From Micromonospora sp. C95 (GTDB taxonomy: Bacteria; Actinomycetota; Actinomycetes; Mycobacteriales; Micromonosporaceae), in contig NZ_JAGPXT010000030.1 of NCBI RefSeq assembly GCF_018070465.1, positions 24,565-65,925 of the forward strand: a stretch of 41,361 nt of DNA, written 5' to 3'. The position numbers and the translations under genes were made by a program. How positions within the stretch are numbered: the first letter of the stretch is position 1; each line of letters opens with the position of its first letter. Positions 31,310-39,608 of this stretch are shown piece by piece. Below the pieces are notes generated by a model, which saw only the letters and a list, made by a program, of their open reading frames with translations, was not told where the DNA came from and did no database searches.

Positions 31310-31882
31310 TCAGCGGCGCTCGATCTCCGCCAGCAACACGGTGTCCGGCGTGCAGTGGGCGCAGGGGGTGAAGCCGAGTTCGACCGCCTCCGCGACGGGC
31401 AGCGGCTCGTGCTCCCGGCCGACCAGGTGCGGGCACTCGGCGAGGTGGTACCGAGGACGGCCGTCAACGACCCGCACCTCGTCCGCGAGGCGGGCCACCC
31501 GGGCCGCCTGCTCGGCGGTGATCTCCTCGGCCGCGGGCTCGTCGTCGTACCCGTCGGCGACGCGAAACCGCTCGCGTGGCTCGGTCACCGGCGAGCCGGG
31601 TGGTTGCCGCCACCCGGCATCGCCGGTGTCCACGTCTACCGAGGTCTGCTGGGTCGGGATGCTCGGCTCCCGGCCGTCGCCGTCACGACGCGCCTGGCCA
31701 CCCGGGGTGCCGCCGGGGACCGTGGCCCGGCCGGCCGCCTGGCGGGCACCGGCGACGAGTGCCACGGCGGCCAGCAGGCTGGCCCCGATCGAGACGACGA
31801 GCAGCGGGCTGGAGCCACCGGCCAGACCGAAGACCAGCAGTACCACCGCGACGAGGATGAGCGCGAGACTGATGACTATCAT
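31310..31882 (-). CDS. Membrane protein with an Ada-like Cys-His metal-binding tail
   Basis: A 190-residue protein. It has two membrane segments (about 2-22 and 26-46), a hydrophilic linker (47-125) and a compact tail. In the tail YHLAECPHLVG and FTPCAHCTPD place one Cys-His group and a C-x2-C group about 27 residues apart. This resembles the small zinc domain at the end of some nucleases and in Ada. No enzyme domain is present. It lies just downstream of divIVA and may relate to the envelope; the function is unknown. GAGGGTGAG precedes the ATG. Confidence 0.75.
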   Translation of the reverse strand: MIVISLALILVAVVLLVFGLAGGSSPLLVVSIGASLLAAVALVAGARQAAGRATVPGGTPGGQARRDGDGREPSIPTQQTSVDVDTGDAGWRQPPGSPVTEPRERFRVADGYDDEPAAEEITAEQAARVARLADEVRVVDGRPRYHLAECPHLVGREHEPLPVAEAVELGFTPCAHCTPDTVLLAEIERR

Positions 31883-31956
31883 TGCTCACCCTCGCCGTGT
31901 CGTACCGATGAGGCAGGGCGGGTGATCGCCGCGCTGGCGGCAGTCACCGACCCGGT

Positions 31957-32760
31957 TCAGCGACCGGCCTCGAGCGCGCCGGAGCGGCCCCCACCGTATG
32001 ACCCGGCGAGACCGGCCGCAGCCAGCCCGTTGCCGGCGGCCCGGGCACCCTCACCACGGGTCATCTCGGCCTCCAGGCCCTGACCACGACCGTCGAGGTC
32101 ACGCAGCTGGCTCTCCAGGTACGCCTTGAGCCGGGTGCGGTACTCCCGCTCGAACTGCTTGAGCTCCTCGATGTGCTTCTGCAACGCGGTGCGCTTGGCG
32201 TCCAGGCCGCCCATGGCCTCCTGGTGCCGCTGCCGGGCGTCGCGCTCCAGCGCGTCGGCCTTGGCACGAGCCTCGCGGGTGACCTCCTCGGCCTTGGACC
32301 GGGCCTCGGAGAGCAGCTGGTCGGCCTCGCGGCGAGCGTCGGAGACGTGGTCGTCGGCGGTGCGCTGGGCCATCATGAGCACCCGCAGCGCCTGCTGCTC
32401 GCCGTCCGGGCCGGCCACTGCGCCACCGACGCCGACCGCGCGGACCTGCTCCAGCTCGGCCTGCATGGCGCGGGCGGCCTGCTCGGCGGCGGCCTTGTCG
32501 CGCTGCACCCGGTCGAGCTGGGCCTTGACGTCGTTCAGCTCGGCCGCCAGGCGGCCGTCGCCACCGGGGCCGGCCGGGGCACCGCCCCGCCCACCGCGCT
32601 CCACCTGGGCGCGCAGTTCGTTGTTCTCCTCGATCAGACGGGCGAGTTCGCGCTCGACCTCGTCCAGGAAGGCGTCGACCTCCTCCTCGTCGTAGCCCCG
32701 CTTGCCGATCGGCGGCTTCTTGAAGGCGACGTTGTGGACGTCGGCCGGGGTCAGCGGCAT
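31957..32760 (-). CDS. divIVA: DivIVA/Wag31 polar growth protein
   Basis: A 267-residue coiled-coil scaffold that marks negatively curved membrane and directs polar wall growth in actinobacteria. The N-terminal membrane-binding domain MPLTPADVHNVAFKKPPIGK and RGYDEEEVDAFLDEVERELA is intact. Two coiled coils (about 30-65 and 85-225) are separated by a Gly-rich loop, and a Gly/Ala-rich tail follows. GAGGAG lies 5 nt before the ATG at 32760. It ends the division cluster. Confidence 0.96.
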   Translation of the reverse strand: MPLTPADVHNVAFKKPPIGKRGYDEEEVDAFLDEVERELARLIEENNELRAQVERGGRGGAPAGPGGDGRLAAELNDVKAQLDRVQRDKAAAEQAARAMQAELEQVRAVGVGGAVAGPDGEQQALRVLMMAQRTADDHVSDARREADQLLSEARSKAEEVTREARAKADALERDARQRHQEAMGGLDAKRTALQKHIEELKQFEREYRTRLKAYLESQLRDLDGRGQGLEAEMTRGEGARAAGNGLAAAGLAGSYGGGRSGALEAGR

Positions 32761-32804
32761 CGAAACTCCTCGGGTCAGTTGCGGCCGCGATAGCGCGTCG
32801 GTCA

Positions 32805-33110
32805 TCAGGCGGTCCTGATGATCGCCGGCTCTAACACAAACCTCATCAGCACGAACAGGATAACCAGGAGCACAAGGGAGGCCAGGTCGATGCTCACGGT
32901 ACCAATTCGCAGCGGAGGGATCACACGCCTCAACGCCCGGAGCGGGGGATCAGTGACGCTCCACACGGATTCCAGTCCGGCTGACGCTCCTCGACCGGGC
33001 TGCCAGCGGCGGCCGTACTGCAACACCGCGCTCAGTACGAAACGGGCCAGAAGAACGATCAGGAAGACATACGTGGTCAGGTAGAGGACCTGTAGCAAGA
33101 TCGACAACAC
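32805..33110 (-). CDS. yggT: YggT family membrane protein
   Basis: A 101-residue protein with two hydrophobic segments (about 3-25 and 73-93) and the conserved central part TDPPLRALRRVIPPLRIG. YggT proteins sit beside sepF and divIVA and are thought to help septum or envelope function. The GTG at 33110 gives the usual length. A TTG at 33143 overlapping the sepF stop (TTGA) would add 11 residues and is the alternative. Confidence 0.88.
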   Translation of the reverse strand: MLSILLQVLYLTTYVFLIVLLARFVLSAVLQYGRRWQPGRGASAGLESVWSVTDPPLRALRRVIPPLRIGTVSIDLASLVLLVILFVLMRFVLEPAIIRTA

Positions 33111-33139
33111 GGCAGGCGGCGTCCCTCGGGTCGGGCGGG

Positions 33140-33823
33140 TCAACTCAGGCTGAAGAACCCGCCCTCAGCGATCTTGGCCTTGTCCTCCGCGGTGACCTGG
33201 ACATTGGCCGGTGAGAGCAGGAACACCCGGTTGGTCACGCGCTCGATCGTACCGCGCAGCCCGAAGGCCAACCCGGCGGCGAAGTCCACCAGACGGCGGG
33301 CATCCGCCTCGTCCATCTCGGTGAGGTTGATGATCACAGGTACCCCGTCGCGGAAGTGCTCGCCGATCGTGCGCGCCTCGCGGTAGGTGGTCGGGTGCAG
33401 CGTGGTGATCTGGTAACGCTGCTCCTCCTCCGGCACCAGCGCACGCTCACGCGGCTGCACCTGCGGGGCAAGCGCGAGGTTGTCGCGGGTGTGGTAGGTC
33501 AGCGCGCCGGACGGCTCACTGGACCGGGTTATCGACCGGACGCTTGAGCGCTCGGCCCGCTCCGGGCGCTCGGCCTCCAGCCGCTCGGCCTCGGTCAACC
33601 GAGCCGACCGCTCGCTCAGCCGGCCACGCTCACCCAGCCGTGGCCGAGGTGCCGGCGGCTCATCCGGCTCGTCCTCCTCCTCGGCGAACTCCTCGGCGTA
33701 CCGGCTCTGCCGGTAGCGCGACTCCCGGTAGCCACCCTTGTCGTAGCCACCGTCGTCGTAGGCCCGCTCGTCGTCCTCTTCGACCAGTCCGAGCCAGACC
33801 CCCGCCTTGCGCAGTGCACCCAT
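33140..33823 (-). CDS. sepF: Cell division protein SepF
   Basis: A 227-residue FtsZ-anchoring protein. The N-terminal amphipathic helix is at 1-14 (MGALRKAGVWLGLVEEDDE). A Tyr/Asp/Arg-rich disordered linker (20-130) follows, then the globular SepF domain with ITTLHPTTYREARTIGEHFR, VPVIINLTEMDEADARRLVD and the end NRVFLLSPANVQV. In actinobacteria, which lack FtsA, it links FtsZ to the membrane. AAGGGCGCGGGG precedes the ATG. An AT-rich island upstream may be its promoter. Confidence 0.95.
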   Translation of the reverse strand: MGALRKAGVWLGLVEEDDERAYDDGGYDKGGYRESRYRQSRYAEEFAEEEDEPDEPPAPRPRLGERGRLSERSARLTEAERLEAERPERAERSSVRSITRSSEPSGALTYHTRDNLALAPQVQPRERALVPEEEQRYQITTLHPTTYREARTIGEHFRDGVPVIINLTEMDEADARRLVDFAAGLAFGLRGTIERVTNRVFLLSPANVQVTAEDKAKIAEGGFFSLS

Positions 33824-34016
33824 CCCCGCGCCCTTCCCGTCCGCCGTGCGGCACACGCCCCCGCCGTGTCGCCTGTCGCGAGTGGACCATCCCTGCCCAC
33901 CGGACCGGAACGGCAATCCCCCGACGCGCAATTCGCGTTGCACGTCACGCCCCCGGTCGCCGGGAAGGCCGTTCCCACAAACAACACTGATGTAATTTGC
34001 TTCCCTCGCGGCCAGG
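33824..34016. promoter_or_regulatory. sepF upstream region with AT-rich imperfect palindrome
   Basis: The 193-bp gap between yggS and sepF contains an AT-rich island (about 33976-34003), unusual in this GC-rich DNA. Inside it, 33978-33999 forms an imperfect 22-bp palindrome with CAAA/TTTG and ACA/TGT matching arms. It is a likely promoter or operator for sepF and the genes after it. No exact -35/-10 pair could be assigned. Confidence 0.45.
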
Positions 34017-34766
34017 CTACCGCAGCGTGGGACGCATTCCGAGCAACGCGCTGCCGACGCGGACATGTGTCGCACCGTGACCGATCGCCGCCTCCAGGTC
34101 GCCACTCATGCCGGCGGACAGCTCCGTCGCCTGCGGATGGTCCGCCCGCACCAGCGCCGCGACCGTCGCCAGCCGGGCGAAGGCGCGCTCCGGCTCCCAG
34201 CCCAGCGGTGCCACCGCCATCAGGCCAGCCAGCCGCAGCCCGTCGGCGCCGGCGACCGCCTCGGTGACCGCGCCGAGACCGACATCGGGATCGGCCGAGT
34301 CCGGCACGGCACCGCCCCGCACCGCATCTCCGTCGATGCTGACCTGCACCAGCACGTCCAACGGCCGGTCCCGGCCGATGGCGGTGACGCCGGCGTCCAA
34401 CGCGGACGCCAAGCGCACGCTGTCGACCGACTGGACCACGTCCGCGTACCGCAGCACCGACTTGACCTTGTTGCGCTGCAACCGGCCGACGAAGTGCCAA
34501 CGCGGGGCGACCCCGGCGGCGGCGACCTGAGCCGCCTTGGCCGCCGCCTCCTGGTCACGGTTCTCCCCCACGTCGGTCACGCCGAGGCCGACCAGTGTCA
34601 CCACATCGGATGCCGGGTAGGTCTTGGTCACCGCGATCATGGTCACTTCCGCCCGGTCGCGGCCCACGGCGGCGCAGGCGTCGGCGATGCGGGAGCGTAC
34701 CCGGGCCAGTCCGGCGGCGAGCTCCGCGCGCCGATCGGCTCTCGCCGGGGCTTGACTGTCGGTCAT
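34017..34766 (-). CDS. yggS: YggS-type PLP homeostasis protein
   Basis: A 249-residue alanine-racemase-fold protein that binds PLP (Lys in MIAVTKTYPASDVV). It keeps PLP and amino acid pools balanced rather than acting as an enzyme. DVGENRDQEAAAKA, WHFVGRLQRNKV and the end MSGDLEAAIGHGATHVRVGS are present. It begins 10 bp after ftsZ. In Streptomyces and Mycobacterium a PgeF/YlmD gene usually lies between the two; here there is no room for it. Confidence 0.95.
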   Translation of the reverse strand: MTDSQAPARADRRAELAAGLARVRSRIADACAAVGRDRAEVTMIAVTKTYPASDVVTLVGLGVTDVGENRDQEAAAKAAQVAAAGVAPRWHFVGRLQRNKVKSVLRYADVVQSVDSVRLASALDAGVTAIGRDRPLDVLVQVSIDGDAVRGGAVPDSADPDVGLGAVTEAVAGADGLRLAGLMAVAPLGWEPERAFARLATVAALVRADHPQATELSAGMSGDLEAAIGHGATHVRVGSALLGMRPTLR

Positions 34767-34775
34767 CGGCGGTGT

Positions 34776-35891
34776 TCAGGACCCGTTCTTGAGGAAGTCG
34801 GGCACGTCCACATCGTCGAAGAGCACCCGACGCGGAGACTGCGGCGCGGCCGGCGCGGCCGGCGACGGCAGGATCGGCGTGCTCGGCTGGGCGGGCTGGT
34901 TCTGGTTGGTCTTGCGGGCCGGCTCAGCGGCCTTGTACGCCGGTGTGCCGCCGTCGAAGCCCGCCGCGATCACGGTGACCCGCACCTCGTCGCCGAGCGC
35001 GTCGTCGATGACCGCGCCGAAGATGATGTTGGCGTCCGGATGCGCCGCGTCGGTGACCAGCTGGGCCGCGTCGTTGATCTCGAACAGACCGAGATCGGAA
35101 CCACCGGCGATGGAGAGCAGCACCCCACGGGCACCGTCCATGCTCTGCTCCAGCAGCGGGCTGGAGATGGCGGCCTCGGCGGCCTCGACCGCTCGGTTCT
35201 CGCCCCGGGCGCTACCGATGCCCATCAGCGCACTGCCCGCGCCGCTCATCACGCTCTTGACGTCGGCGAAGTCCAGGTTGATCAGGCCCGGCGTGGTGAT
35301 CAGGTCGGTGATGCCCTGGACACCGGAGAGCAGCACCTGGTCGGCCGTGCGGAACGCGTCCATCATGCTGATGTTGCGGTCGCCCAGCGCCAGCAGCCGG
35401 TCGTTGGGAATGACGATCAGGGTGTCGCACTGGTTACGCAGCTCGTCGATGCCGGCCTCGGCCTGCACCTGGCGGCGCTTGCCCTCGAAGGAGAAGGGGC
35501 GGGTGACCACACCGATGGTCAGCGCGCCGAGCTTGCGGGCGATGTTCGCCACCACGGGCGCGCCACCGGTGCCGGTGCCGCCGCCCTCACCGCAGGTGAC
35601 GAAGACCATGTCGGCTCCCTTGAGGACCTCCTCGATCTCGTCGCGGTGGTCCTCGGCGGCGTTCTTGCCGACGTCCGGATTCGCACCGGCGCCCAGCCCC
35701 CGGGTCAGCTCGCGGCCGACGTCGAGCTTGACGTCGGCGTCGCTCATCAGCAGCGCCTGCGCGTCCGTGTTGATCGCGATGAACTCGACGCCCTTGAGCC
35801 CAACCTCGATCATCCGGTTGACGGCGTTGACGCCGCCGCCCCCGATGCCGACGACCTTGATGACCGCCAGGTAGTTGTGCGGAGGTGTCAT
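34776..35891 (-). CDS. ftsZ: Cell division protein FtsZ
   Basis: A 371-residue tubulin-like GTPase that forms the Z ring. The GTP-binding motifs IGGGGVNAVNRMI (16-28) and GEGGGTGTGGAP (101-112) and the T7-type loop LINLDFADVKSVM are intact. A Pro/Ala linker follows, ending in the conserved C-terminal peptide DVDVPDFLKNGS that binds SepF. It has its own promoter in the 240-bp gap upstream. It starts MTPPHNYLAV like other actinobacterial FtsZ. Confidence 0.98.
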   Translation of the reverse strand: MTPPHNYLAVIKVVGIGGGGVNAVNRMIEVGLKGVEFIAINTDAQALLMSDADVKLDVGRELTRGLGAGANPDVGKNAAEDHRDEIEEVLKGADMVFVTCGEGGGTGTGGAPVVANIARKLGALTIGVVTRPFSFEGKRRQVQAEAGIDELRNQCDTLIVIPNDRLLALGDRNISMMDAFRTADQVLLSGVQGITDLITTPGLINLDFADVKSVMSGAGSALMGIGSARGENRAVEAAEAAISSPLLEQSMDGARGVLLSIAGGSDLGLFEINDAAQLVTDAAHPDANIIFGAVIDDALGDEVRVTVIAAGFDGGTPAYKAAEPARKTNQNQPAQPSTPILPSPAAPAAPQSPRRVLFDDVDVPDFLKNGS

Positions 35892-35996
35892 CTCCGGTCC
35901 TTTCCCTTCGAGATTGGCTACTCCCCGACCGGCTACGGCCTGGCCGGACCGACGGTCGACGCAGCTACCACCACCGAGGTCGAGAGGTAAACCCTC

Positions 35997-36027
35997 ACCC
36001 TCTACTAGAGGGTTAGAGTTATGTCAA
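35997..36027 (-). promoter_or_regulatory. ftsZ promoter overlapped by a perfect 17-bp palindrome
   Basis: On the minus strand the perfect -35 TTGACA (36027-36022) is 17 bp from TAGAGG (36004-35999). The -10 is embedded in the palindrome ACCCTCTA-C-TAGAGGGT (35997-36013). Extra half-like copies ACCCTC (35991-35996) and TTAGAG (36013-36018) flank it. The transcript would have a leader of about 100 nt. The rest of the 35892-36131 gap shows nothing further. Repressor control of ftsZ is inference. Confidence 0.7.
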
Positions 36028-36131
36028 CCACTGATCCCCTTCGGGGCAACGTAAGCGCAGCCGAGCGATGAGCCAAGGACCGCTCCGGCGTGTCGCCGGG
36101 GTAGCGAGACTGCTCACCACTGACCGGTGGC

Positions 36132-36947
36132 TCACCGGAAGGTGACCACGTCCGGCGCGCTCACGTCGATCCGGGCCGCGTCCTGGTCGAGCAGCGCGGT
36201 GGCCACCCGCGCCTTGTCCGCGCCACGGGTCGCGTCGCCCCAGAACACCGTCCGGTCGTCGTGCAGCCGCAGGCTGATCCGGGCCAACCCCTCGACCCTG
36301 ATCTCGACGAGCTGGTCGAGCAGCTCCGGAGTGAGCACGCCGAGCACGTCGAGCCCGGCCCGGGTGTCCGGGTCGTCCGGACCAGGCGTGGCCAGCCGTA
36401 CCAGTGGCAGGCCGTCCGGGCGCTGCGGAACCGTCCGGAACACCACCCCGGCGGCGTCGACCACCGCGAACCGCTCCCCGCTCGGCACCACCGCCACACC
36501 CGTGCGCTCGGTCAGCCGTACCACCAACGCGTCCGGCCAGTCCCGGGTGACGGTGACCCGCTCCACCGGCGGCAGGGCACCGATCCGACCGGCCAACCCG
36601 GCCAGGTCCACCCGGGCCAGCGGGGCACCGTCCGGCACCCCCGCCGCGTCCCGCACCTGCACCGCCGTCACCAGCTCGGCGCCCTCCACCCGCACCTCGC
36701 GTACCCCGAACAGGCCGGTGCCCAGCAGCGTCCACGCCACCAGCCCGGCCACCGCGACCACGCCGGCCGCCACCGCCCAGGGCAGCGCCGCGCGCATCCG
36801 GCGACGCCGGGCCCGGGCCATGAACCGCCGGGTCGAGGCGGGCACCGCGTCGCGGCCGGCGCGTACCAGCTGCCACCGGCGCACCGGGCGACGCCCCGCG
36901 CCACCGTCCACACCGGTGCCGCGCCCGCGGGCCGGACCGGGACTCAT
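36132..36947 (-). CDS. ftsQ: Cell division protein FtsQ
   Basis: A 271-residue bitopic membrane protein of the divisome. It has a basic cytoplasmic tail of about 50 residues, one membrane segment (about 53-75), then the POTRA domain (VREVRVEGAELVTAVQVRDA) and the FtsQ beta domain with WPDALVVRLTERTGVAVV. The ATG overlaps the murC stop (ATGA). It acts with FtsW and its partners to control septal wall synthesis. Confidence 0.95.
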   Translation of the reverse strand: MSPGPARGRGTGVDGGAGRRPVRRWQLVRAGRDAVPASTRRFMARARRRRMRAALPWAVAAGVVAVAGLVAWTLLGTGLFGVREVRVEGAELVTAVQVRDAAGVPDGAPLARVDLAGLAGRIGALPPVERVTVTRDWPDALVVRLTERTGVAVVPSGERFAVVDAAGVVFRTVPQRPDGLPLVRLATPGPDDPDTRAGLDVLGVLTPELLDQLVEIRVEGLARISLRLHDDRTVFWGDATRGADKARVATALLDQDAARIDVSAPDVVTFR

Positions 36948-38470
36948 TCCGCGACGGGCGCCGCGCCGTCCACGCCGACGGCTCCGGGCACGCTGCCCCC
37001 GATGCTCGTCGACCCGCCGGCCACCCCGCCGGCGACGGTACCGGTCAGCGCCGACGCGGTACGCCCCACCAACGCGACGAGCAGCTGGTCACCCATCAGC
37101 GAGATCGGTGGGGCACCCATCGTCACCACCACGTCGCCGGGCCGGGCCCGACGGGCCACCTCGGCCGGTGCCGCCTCCCACGTGTCGACGAAGACCTTCC
37201 GCTCCGCCGGTAGCGACACCGCCTCGACGAGCGCCGCCGAGCCCTCGCCGGGGCCACGCTCCTCGCCCGGCCCGAAGACCTCCAGCAGCACCAGCTCGTC
37301 GGCGATCGCCAGCGCCTCGGCGATCTCCGCCTGCAACTGCCGGGTGCGGTAGAGCCGGTAGGGCTGGAAGACGACGATCAGCCGGCCGTCACCGGCCACC
37401 TCGCGCAACGTCCGCAGGGCGAGCGTCATCGAGGTCGGGTGGTAGGCGTACTCGTCGTAGACCAGCACCCCGTCGACGTCACCCTTGCGCTCGAAGCGGC
37501 GGCGCACGCCCGGAAAGGCCGCCAGCGCGGCCTCCGCCGCCGGCAACGGCAACTCCAGCAGGTACGCGGCCAGCACCGCCGAGGCACTGTTGAGCCCCAT
37601 GTGCCGGCCCGGCACCGGCAGCCGGAACTCGCCGAGCGGACGACCGTCGATGTGGGCGAGGTAGCGCACCCCTCGCGCCGAGGAGGCCATCTCGGTCAGT
37701 CGCAGGTCGGCGTCCTCGGCCTCCCCGTAGGTGTACACCCGACGCCCCTCGGCCCGCAGCGTCGCCGCCAGCCGCCGACCACCCGCATCGTCGGCGCAGG
37801 TGATGACGAAGCCGGCCGGATCGGTGAGCCGGGCGAACTCGGCGAAGGTGGCCTCCAGGTTGGCCAGATCGCCGTAGGTGTTCAGGTGGTCCGCCTCGAC
37901 GTTCGTGACGATCGAGACGAACGGACGGTAGATGAGGAAGGAGCGGTCGCTCTCGTCGGCCTCGACCACGAAGTACTCGCCGGTGCCGTGGTGCGCGCCC
38001 GAGCCGACCTCGGAGATCTCTCCACCGATCACGAAGGACGGATCGACGCCGGCCTGCTGGAGCACCATGGTGACCATCGAGGTGGTGGTGGTCTTGCCGT
38101 GGGTACCGGCGACGGCCACGGTGCGGCGGCCGGTCATCGCGGCCGCGAGGGCCTCCGAGCGGTGCAGCACCCGCAGCCCCCGGCGGCGTGCCTCGACCAT
38201 CTCCAGGTGGTCCGCGGGGATCGCCGAGGAGTACACGACCGTGTCCACCCCGTCGAGATTGGCCGTCTCGTGGGTCATGTGGATCGTCCCGCCGAGCGCC
38301 CGCAGGCCGGCCAGCGACGGCCACTCCCGCAGTTCGCTGCCGGAGACCGGCAGGCCCCGGGTCAGGAAGAGCCGGGCCAGCCCGCTCATCCCGACGCCAC
38401 CCACGCCGATCAGGTGGATGTGGCCAAGATCCTCGGCGGTCAGCGTGCCCGCCGGGCTGAACGTGGTCAT
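36944..38470 (-). CDS. murC: UDP-N-acetylmuramate--L-alanine ligase
   Basis: A 508-residue ATP-dependent ligase adding L-Ala to UDP-MurNAc. The N-terminal nucleotide fold HIHLIGVGGVGMSGLARLF, the P-loop VAGTHGKTTTTSM and the EADESDRSF and VEADHLNTYGD motifs are intact. The ATG at 38470 overlaps the stop of the 12-codon mini-frame that bridges murG and murC, whose GAAAGG gives the ribosome site. It ends with an Ala/Gly-rich tail of about 40 residues. Confidence 0.97.
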   Translation of the reverse strand: MTTFSPAGTLTAEDLGHIHLIGVGGVGMSGLARLFLTRGLPVSGSELREWPSLAGLRALGGTIHMTHETANLDGVDTVVYSSAIPADHLEMVEARRRGLRVLHRSEALAAAMTGRRTVAVAGTHGKTTTTSMVTMVLQQAGVDPSFVIGGEISEVGSGAHHGTGEYFVVEADESDRSFLIYRPFVSIVTNVEADHLNTYGDLANLEATFAEFARLTDPAGFVITCADDAGGRRLAATLRAEGRRVYTYGEAEDADLRLTEMASSARGVRYLAHIDGRPLGEFRLPVPGRHMGLNSASAVLAAYLLELPLPAAEAALAAFPGVRRRFERKGDVDGVLVYDEYAYHPTSMTLALRTLREVAGDGRLIVVFQPYRLYRTRQLQAEIAEALAIADELVLLEVFGPGEERGPGEGSAALVEAVSLPAERKVFVDTWEAAPAEVARRARPGDVVVTMGAPPISLMGDQLLVALVGRTASALTGTVAGGVAGGSTSIGGSVPGAVGVDGAAPVAE

Positions 38471-38505
38471 CGGGACCAACCTTTCGTTCGCGACTGCGGG
38501 GTCAC
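38467..38505 (-). repeat. Shortened junction element between murG and murC with a 12-codon mini-frame
   Basis: Here the GGTGA head is fused directly to the tail CCCCGCAGTCGCGAACG followed by AAAGG, as if the centre of the 56-bp repeat were deleted. The murG stop overlaps GTG (GTGA, 38505-38502). The frame VTPQSRTKGWSR runs to a stop overlapping the murC ATG (ATGA, 38470-38467). GAAAGG lies about 11 nt before the murC start. Start-to-start distance is 35 nt, again 2 mod 3. Confidence 0.75.
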
Positions 38506-39608
38506 CGGGCCACCGCCTCGTAGACGAAGTTGAGCAGTGCCTCGTCGCCGTCGCGTCGGCCGTAGGCCGCCGCGGCGGTACCCATCGTGTGCAGCCGCTG
38601 CGGGTCACGGATCAGCGGGATCACCGTACGTTCGAGCCAGTCCGGCGTCACCTCGGCGTCGTCGACGAGCAGGCCACCGCCGGCCTCGACCACCGGCAGC
38701 GCGTTGCGCTTCTGCTCCTGGTTGCTGTGCGGATAGGGCACGTAGATGGTGGGCAGCCCGATCGCGGCGACCTCGGCGCAGGTCATCGCCCCACCCCGGC
38801 CCAGCATCAGGTCCGCCGCCGCGTACCCGGCGTCCATGTCGGACAGGTATGGCAGCGTCACGTACGGCACCGGCAGGTCGGTCGGGACCGACACCGGCTC
38901 GTTGCGGGCACCGATCACGTGCAGCACCTGGACGCCGTTGCGGGCCAGTTCCTTGGCCGCCCCGGAAACCGCGAGGTTGATCGACCGGGCACCCTGCGAG
39001 CCACCGGCGACGAAGAGCACCGGCAGGTCGGGGCGGAGCCCGAAGTGGGCGCGCGCGGCGTTCCGCATCGCCGCCCGGTCCAGTCCGGCGATGCTGCGCC
39101 GCAGCGGCACGCCGACCACCCGGGCGTCGCGCAGCGACTCCGCCTGCGCCGGCTGGTGCGGGAAGCCGACGGCGACGTGCTTGGTGAACTTCATGCCCAA
39201 CCGGTTGGCCACCCCCGGCGGCACGTTCACCTCATGGATCACGATGGGCAGTTCCCGCCGCCAGGCGGCCAGGTAGGCCGGCACCGAGACGTACCCACCG
39301 AAGCCGACCACCACGTCGGCGCGTACCTCGTCGATGACCTTGCCGGCCGCGCGGGCCGCGGTCCACATCCGGCCCGGGGTACGGACCAGGTTCATGTTGA
39401 TCGAGCGGGGCAGCTGGTAGGCCGGGATGTTCCGCAGGTCGTACCCGGCCGGCGGGATCAGCTCGTTCTCCAGGCCCTTCGGTGTGCCGAGGCAGGTTAT
39501 CCGGACGCCGGGGTCGTGCCGGCGCAGGCAGTCGGCGAAGGCGAGCAACGGGTAGATGTGCCCCCCGGTGCCACCTCCTGCGAGCACCACCGAACGCAGC
39601 GGACCCAT
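38502..39608 (-). CDS. murG: Lipid II synthase (undecaprenyl-PP-MurNAc-pentapeptide GlcNAc transferase)
   Basis: A 368-residue GT-B glycosyltransferase that adds GlcNAc to lipid I at the membrane. It has LAGGGTGGHIYPLLAFADCL at the start, VVVGFGGYVSVPAYLAAW, FVAGGSQGARSIN and the UDP-binding LGRGGAMTCAEVAAIGLPTI. YPHSNQEQKRNA is also present. The ATG overlaps the ftsW stop by one base (TGATG). The stop codon lies within the repeat element. Confidence 0.97.
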   Translation of the reverse strand: MGPLRSVVLAGGGTGGHIYPLLAFADCLRRHDPGVRITCLGTPKGLENELIPPAGYDLRNIPAYQLPRSINMNLVRTPGRMWTAARAAGKVIDEVRADVVVGFGGYVSVPAYLAAWRRELPIVIHEVNVPPGVANRLGMKFTKHVAVGFPHQPAQAESLRDARVVGVPLRRSIAGLDRAAMRNAARAHFGLRPDLPVLFVAGGSQGARSINLAVSGAAKELARNGVQVLHVIGARNEPVSVPTDLPVPYVTLPYLSDMDAGYAAADLMLGRGGAMTCAEVAAIGLPTIYVPYPHSNQEQKRNALPVVEAGGGLLVDDAEVTPDWLERTVIPLIRDPQRLHTMGTAAAAYGRRDGDEALLNFVYEAVAR

